Part shown: piece after piece, positions 58,671 through 64,000 of the stretch | How positions within the stretch are numbered: position 1 is the first letter of the stretch | Layout of the letters: each line of letters opens with the position of its first letter | From: Sesamum alatum | Taxonomy: Eukaryota; Streptophyta; Magnoliopsida; Lamiales; Pedaliaceae | DNA length: 64,000 nt | Reading direction: 5' to 3' | NCBI GenBank assembly: GCA_034509735.1 | Contig: JACGWO010000005.1 | Location: forward strand, 14,621,264 to 14,685,263 | Notes under the pieces: model-generated | Databases searched by the model: none | What the model was told of the DNA's origin: nothing | The model's input: only the letters and a program-made list of their open reading frames with translations | Program-made: the position numbers and the translations under genes

Positions 58671-59252
58671 CACAGCCACCGGCCGCCGCCGCATGCGGCA
58701 GCCAGCCGGCCGGCCGCGCGCGCAGGCGCTGCCTGGCCGGGCGCGCGCGCGCAGGCCCCTGCCTGCTTGCGCGCGCCTGACCGGCAGCACACTGCACGGC
58801 CTAGCGCATCGGCAGGCCAACGCGCGCGCAGGCTCCTCTTCCTTGCGCGCGCTGGCTTGCTGGCCGCCGGCCGTGTGCCTGCGCTGTGCGCAGAGCGCGC
58901 GCGCAGACGCGCACTGGGCGTGCCTGCCGGGCGCGCGCGCGCAGACGCCTCCGTCTGCGTGCGCGCGCGCCTGGTGCCCGTCCGCGCGCGGGCTCCCTGC
59001 CCGTCAGCCTTGCGCGCGCGCGCGCATGGGCGTGCCTGCCGGGCGCGCGCGCGCAGACTCCTTTGTCTACCCACGCGCGCGCCTGGAGGCGCTTCCATGC
59101 ACGCACGCCTGTGCGCAGCCATCGTGGCTGCGCGCTGCCCCTGCGCGGCCGGCAGTGCGTGCGCGCGCAGGCTTCCCATGCCTGCGCGCGTCCGCCCTAC
59201 CGGCAGTGCTCGGCTGCGCGCGGCCAGCCTTCCCGGCTGGCCGGCTGTGGCG
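58671..59252 (-). repeat. Expanded GC-rich island of C leader
   Basis: About 580 bp of very high G+C with alternating CG runs. A segment GGGCGTGCCTGCCGGGCGCG occurs near 58917 and again near 59029, so the island contains direct repeats of about 112 bp period. It sits between AT-rich leader segments and is roughly four times longer than in B. Confidence 0.82.
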
Positions 59253-59454
59253 CTTTCTCTCGTTTTTTAGATTAATTTCCAATCCCGTTTCCCAAGAAAA
59301 ACAGAAAAACACCAACATTCATAAATTCACACGAATTAAAAGCAATAAAATAACATGCTTTAATAATCAAGAAATTCAAGATTCAATTAAAACATGCTAA
59401 ATCACGTTTCATGCTTAAAACGCACATAAACCCTAGGCCTATACACCGAACCGG

Positions 59455-59466
59455 GCTCTGATACCA
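59455..59466 (-). other. Primer-binding site of C
   Basis: GCTCTGATACCA (minus strand TGGTATCAGAGC) is complementary to initiator tRNA-Met, one base from the LTR. Confidence 0.93.
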
Positions 59467-59467
59467 C

Positions 59468-61451
59468 TGAAAGAAATTGTGGATCGTCCCGGGAAAAGCG
59501 CGAATGCGGAAGCGCGGTATAATTAAAATTAAATATGGAATTTAAACATGCTTTTAAATTAAAACACGTTTCAAAGGGTGTGCCTTGGAAATTTCCCGGG
59601 TGTTCGGTGTATCTCATGAACGAATAACACAAAATAAATCATGGAGGCCATAGGGTTGGAAATTAAAGAGAGGACGAAAAATTAAAACGAGACCTACCCG
59701 TTGTCGTTTTCGTCTTCAACGGCTACAAGCGTTGTTCCCCGTTTTGCACCAAGATCTCGTCTTTGAGACCCTCTAAAATCGTGACACACGATCCACCCAC
59801 GTATCTTGCACGTCGTGCTAGCAACGAACAAGTTTACGTTTTTGGAGTGGATGAATCAATAACACATTATTGATTAATGGTATTAATTCATCAAGTTCTT
59901 AATGTTCCAAGAACAAAAAGAACCAAGAAAATATTTCTTGGAGAGGGAGAGAGAATCGGACGAGAGAGAGGGAGAGAGAATCCGTGTGTGTGTGTTGTAG
60001 TGTGTGTGTTGGAGTTTCATCATCCTTCAACTTGTAGGATGCTAGGGGTTTATATAGAAGAGGAGTCTAATCCTCTTTAAACTCCTCTTTCAAGAACTCT
60101 ATTTTGACTAGGATTTTGACCTAGTCAAAGTCCTAGTCAAAGTAGTGTTTTGACCTAGTCAAAACAATCCTAGCCATCCATCTCTCCCATTCATCTCACC
60201 GTTGATTTAATTTAATTTAATGGAATATTTAAAACCTATTTAAATATTTCCAAGAGGCTAAAATAAATATAAATATTATTTAAGCCCATTAAATAAATCC
60301 CTTTGATAAATCTAATTTATCAATTTAATTCCTTATATCTAATAGAAGGAATTATTTCTCCAAAAAAATAAAGGACCCGATTAAATCCAATTTAATCATT
60401 CCTTCACTCCAATATTTAATTCCTAATTAAATATCTAAATGTGTGTGGATAGTGTGTGACTCTTTAGGTTCACCTTTCAGCTAGACTTGGTCGGATTCCT
60501 AGAATCCTTCCGTTACCATGGGTGGCCATCTAGCAACGGTCCATGGCACTAAAGACTAGGTGAAATATTCAGGGATGAACATTTAGGCTCTAACAGTACA
60601 CTTGTCCTTCTGTCTTCGGTCTCATCACTTAGAGTCTAGGGCACGGATAATGCAGGTACCCATTTTGGACCTAAGTGTCGGTCTGTCCTCACTAAACGCC
60701 GCAAGGGAATCCTTCCCTTCTGTTCAGTTACTGTGGCCACAGATTTTAGGGACAAGGCATAGAGCATACATGAGACTCAACTGTCAATACCTATTGGCAG
60801 GAGACAGATCCTTTCTTGGAAACTACTGTCACTTTGTACACCAGAACTGTACTAGACATGGCTTATGACTACCAAAGAGAATTCTGGCAATCTCTCACCA
60901 TATCTAAGATACAGCCCTAACGTACAGGTAAACTGAGCAATTCCTCAAGTCAAAGGACTTGGCCTGTACCGTTGGAATCGGGAATACACGTCATACCTTG
61001 CTGACCATACTCAAGGTCCTCCGTAAGACGGTTCCCGCGAGTCACCTCAGTCAGCTGCGTCCTAGCATGCTAACCCACTAACACTGCTTAGACGACCCTC
61101 GTCACCCGTCGATGAAACACGACAGTAGGTGCTTAGTGCAAGTCTCAAATGGAATCCCGGTACCCATTTTCGGGATTCCTTGACTTGGAGATTTCCGGAC
61201 TGATTCGGGAAGACTGATTCCATGGACCTACCTCCAAGCGTAGTCCCAGTCCCCGAAATTGATTCTCAATCCGTGGGCTTTGTTTGCGTAGTGAACAGAT
61301 ATGGAAAACAAATATAAGTGAACACAAACAAAGTGATGCCAAATGAAATTCACTTCTTTATTCATTAATGATTTATCAAACACCTGAAATTGTCTAGACA
61401 TAGGTTACATATTCCTGCCAAAATTGGCTTACATGGTCACCTATTCTAACA
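59468..61451 (-). repeat. C 5' LTR
   Basis: 1984 bp, nearly identical to the left LTR. Differences seen include an extra A near 59777, CACGTATC for CATGTATC, GTTTACG for GTTTATG, ACTAAAGAC for ACTAGAGAC, a small indel near 60751, and AATCGGG for AACCGGG. The TATATAAA complement is at 60049-60056. Confidence 0.94.
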
Positions 61452-61456
61452 CACCC

Positions 61457-62734
61457 ATGGTAACGGACTACTTTGGTTATGAAATAACAAGAAGTAGGTC
61501 CAAGTCTAGCTGAAAGGTGAACCTAAAGAGTCACACCCGCTACCCCAAATGAAAGGGAATTAATTTGGAATTAATTCCGAGAGAAGGTTTAATTTAATGG
61601 AATTAAATTATACTTCTTGGAGAATCAAGCCTCGATGGATTATTTGGAATAATCGGGCTTGAGTTCATAAATTAGATTTATGAATTTTATAAAGCATGGG
61701 CTTTCTTTTTAATTAGATTAAAAGGGTGAATTAATTAATTAGTGGGCTTGGTATATTAAATAGGATTTAATATAAAGTCCATGGGACTATTTAATTTAGA
61801 ATTAAATAATCCCATTCTATGGAATTAATTAATGGGCCTGGTATATTAAATAGGATTTAATATAAAGTCCATGGGACAATTTAATTTAGAATCAAATAAG
61901 TCCTTTCCATTAATTAATTAATGGGCTTAGTATATTAAATATGATTTAATATAAAGTCCATGGGAATATTTAATTTAGAATTAAATAGGCTCATTCCATA
62001 AAGCCCATCAAAATGGATGGACAAGATTTGATCTAGAGAATGATGAGATGAAGGGCCATGATTAATTTGACTTAATCAAAGCCTAATTTGACTAGGATTT
62101 GACTAGGTCAAAATCCTAGTCAAAGTGTGTCTCTTTGGAAGAGTTTGAGAAGGAATAGGAAATTCCATCTTCTATAAATACTCAAAAAACACACACTCAC
62201 ACCTATTATTCTCTACAACTCTCATCTCTCTCAAGTTTTTCGTCCATCCCCTTCTTTTCTCTCCAAGAATTCTACTTTGTTCTTCTTGATTTTATTCAAG
62301 CTAGAACATAAGAGACATTGATTGCGTTAATTGATAGCGTGTATCGATGTCTCTTCTCCCCAATGATTTTCTTGCTAGCACAAGGGTTCATTGCTTTCCG
62401 GTGCAGCGAGTGAGATGATTTAGAGGGTCTCTTCTTTGAGATCTTGGTGCAAAACGGGGAACAATGCATGTAGCCGAATGAAGACAAAACTACAACCGGG
62501 TAGGTTCTTTAATTATGGTTTTCATTTCTAATTCTATGGCCTCCATGTTGTGTTTTATTGAACATGAGATACACCAAACGCCCGAGAGAATCAAAGGAAC
62601 ACCCCTTGATTCGTTTATGTATGTTATGCATCATTTAAATTCCATTTAATTATGCTTTGTAATTTTTTATTACGCACTATTTCGCGCTTCTGCTATTCGC
62701 GTTAATCTCCCGGGCCGATCCACACAATCTTTCA
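61457..62734 (+). repeat. A-family right LTR, segment 2
   Basis: The last 1278 bp of the right A LTR (total about 2196 bp). It keeps the three tandem units (61743-62005), the TATA box (62173-62180) and the end CAATCTTTCA. It is followed by CATAG, the likely right copy of the A target duplication, whose left partner lies outside the window. Confidence 0.92.
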
Positions 62735-62840
62735 CATAGCAGATCCACTTGCTAAGCCCATGTCGCAAGTTGCCCATACTCACCATCTGGATAAGAGGTT
62801 CGAGGTCAATGGGTAATTGGCTTTAGGTCAAGTGGGAGAT
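62735..62840 (+). pseudogene. pol: B5 RNase H tail and polypurine tract
   Basis: The end of a B-type pol gene, split by the A array: ADPLAKPMSQVAHTHHLDKRFEVNG followed by TAA, then TCAAGTGGGAGAT before an LTR. It matches 13508-13613 of B1. The 5' remainder of B5 must lie left of the window, beyond the A array. Confidence 0.88.
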
Positions 62841-64000
62841 TGTTGGAATAGGTGACCAGAAAGCCAATAGGTTTGGCGATTTATACAAATCAATGTAAAC
62901 GTAATGTTATTATGTGATGAATAAAATGAGTATTCGTCACCTCTGGTGCTTACTTTGTGCACTCATTTCACATTTGTTAAAATGGTGTTTAACTTATATC
63001 GCAACAAAGCCCACATACCATGGATAACAACTCGTGCAGTTGGGCCACACATTGGATGGTGGTCATGAAACTAACTGATTAAGAGTTGGGTCTGAAACGT
63101 TCCAAGTCGAGGACCTCGAGACAGGGCATCGAGAGTCTTATTGAGACTTGCGTCAAGAGTCGTGTTCAATGGATGAGTGCCGTGTTTCATCGGCGACAAG
63201 CGTGGGATGCCTACACGATCTTGATGGGTTGGTCGACTGGACTGACTCGCAGGGATCATCATATGGAAGCCTTGGAGGCTTTTTGGTCGGTATGATTGGT
63301 TTTTCCCGGTTCCGATAGTACAGAAGTAATCCTCAGACTTGAGGGATCATGGCAATCACGTGCACAGGACGGATGTATCTTGGATCTGGCGAGAGGTGAT
63401 CATTCTGTAATATGATTATCATAATCCTTGTCCAGTGCAGTCAGAATGTGTAGCGAGGACGGTGGATTCCAAGAAGAGGATCCGTCCCCTGTCAGTATGT
63501 TCGAGAGGTATCTCCTATGCACTCGGAGACACGTTCATGCTGTTTAAAAAGTGTGGCCACAGTGGTTGGTCGAACAGGAAATGGTTTCCTGTGTCGACGC
63601 AATGAAGCATACGTGGTCTCGAGTATTAAGCATAGATGCCTAGTCAAGGATGGGAACCGACGCCCAATTCCATACCCTAGACTAAGGCCGGGAGAAGGTA
63701 GACGGAAGGATCGTACCCGTACGGAATCGGCACCTAAATGTTCACGCCAATTCACCTAGTCTCTAGTGCCATGGACCGTTGCTAGACGGCCACCCATGGT
63801 AACGGGCCCTTGTGGGACACGGGCCCAAGTCTAGCTGAGAGTGAACCTAAAGGGTCAGACACAAATCACCGAGAAGGTTGAGAGATCGACTTTGAGTCGA
63901 TCTTGAAGGATAAATAAGTAATTGGATTACTTAAGGGAAAGTCCATTGGATGGACGGGCCCGATATTGTATTGGGCCTTCGTTTGATCGGTAAATTGGAT
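62841..64000 (+). repeat. B5 3' LTR, cut by window edge
   Basis: The first 1160 bp of a plus-strand B LTR from TGTTGGAATAGG, including the conserved block near 63750-63840 and the start of the inverted-repeat string. It continues past the window. Confidence 0.9.

Larger units (their letters stand above)
57137..59467 (-). other. C leader and PBS
   Basis: A 2.3-kb leader. TATAAATA lies close to gag (complement near 57243-57250). Stem-loop 2 motif is at 57511-57526 and stem-loop 1 at 57580-57615, with perfect 10-bp arms CAATAACGTG/CACGTTATTG. A very long GC-rich island spans 58671-59252. The PBS complement GCTCTGATACCA is at 59455-59466. ORFs of up to 235 codons across the island occur on both strands because stops are rare in G+C-only DNA; they are not genes. 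Confidence 0.82.
51092..61451 (-). mobile_element. C: full-length young copia element
   Basis: This is a 10,360-bp Ty1/copia element in minus orientation with LTRs of 1980 bp (left) and 1984 bp (right), a PBS, a 2.3-kb leader, gag-pol in four ORFs, a polypurine tract and the 5-bp duplication CACCC. Comparing the LTRs by eye I see about eight substitutions and a few small indels, so it is the youngest complete element here. All domains and catalytic motifs are present. Only three single-base shifts stop it from encoding one polyprotein. It inserted in the right A LTR. Confidence 0.95.

Noticed and set aside
58670..59400. Overlapping Ala/Arg-rich ORFs of up to 235 codons over the C GC island.
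   Set aside because: They occur on both strands and in several frames because stop codons are rare in G+C-only DNA. The composition is repetitive and there are no homologues in the other families.
57137..59467. Possible envelope-like or extra gene between LTR and gag.
   Set aside because: No long frame, no signal peptide or transmembrane pattern. The region aligns with the non-coding leaders of A and B. Envelope-like genes of copia elements lie after pol, where nothing is found here.
1..64000. Search for host genes between the elements.
   Set aside because: Every stretch aligns to an LTR, leader or gag-pol of families A, B or C. Target duplications join element to element, leaving no unique sequence.

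Overview
The window is plant nuclear DNA filled entirely by nested Ty1/copia LTR retrotransposons; I found no host gene, rRNA, tRNA gene or CRISPR array. The plant assignment rests on three things: primer-binding sites TGGTATCAGAGC, complementary to plant initiator tRNA-Met; copia-order proteins (gag, zinc knuckle, protease DTG, integrase HHCC and DDE, YVDD reverse transcriptase, RNase H); and multi-layer nesting with 5-bp target duplications. I cannot name the species. All elements fall into three related families, here called A, B and C. Each has LTRs of about 2.0-2.2 kb that start TGTTAG or TGTTGG and end TTCA, a polypurine tract AAGTGGGAGAT, and an untranslated leader of 1.8-2.5 kb.

Layout, outermost first. 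(1) A B-family element (B5) is visible only at the right edge (62735-64000). (2) Inserted in its pol is an A-family tandem: A1 internal relic (1-2260), LTR (2261-18751), A2 internal (18752-50173), LTR (50174-62734). (3) The left A LTR is split by B1 (plus strand, 2346-16610, target duplication GTTAA). B1's own 5' LTR is split by the truncated minus-strand B2 (3568-6846, GTTTG). (4) The A2 leader is split by a 25.8-kb minus-strand B composite (20333-46156, CAGAT). From left to right it contains LTR, internal unit 1, LTR, internal unit 2, LTR, a plus-strand C fragment (37739-39444), a gag remnant, a leader carrying a solo LTR (40817-43032, ATCGG), and an LTR. (5) The right A LTR is split by a full-length, young C element (minus strand, 51092-61451, CACCC).

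Every gag-pol copy is broken. The best preserved is C, which has four overlapping ORFs separated by three single-base shifts. A is a coding relic that still has intact cis-signals. Internal units 1 and 2 of the B composite share the same 340-bp reverse-transcriptase deletion and the same protease-region frameshift, so they derive from one defective parent.

The most interesting signals are non-coding and shared by all three families although the surrounding sequence has diverged. They are: twin leader stem-loops with a common 16-nt loop and differing but complementary stems; a U5 hairpin with a (C/T)ACAC loop; a potential U5-leader duplex flanking the primer-binding site; strings of perfect inverted repeats with a 3-nt centre in U3; W-box clusters; and GC-rich islands in the leader. 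Together they suggest a conserved cis-acting RNA and promoter architecture through which defective copies could be mobilised in trans.
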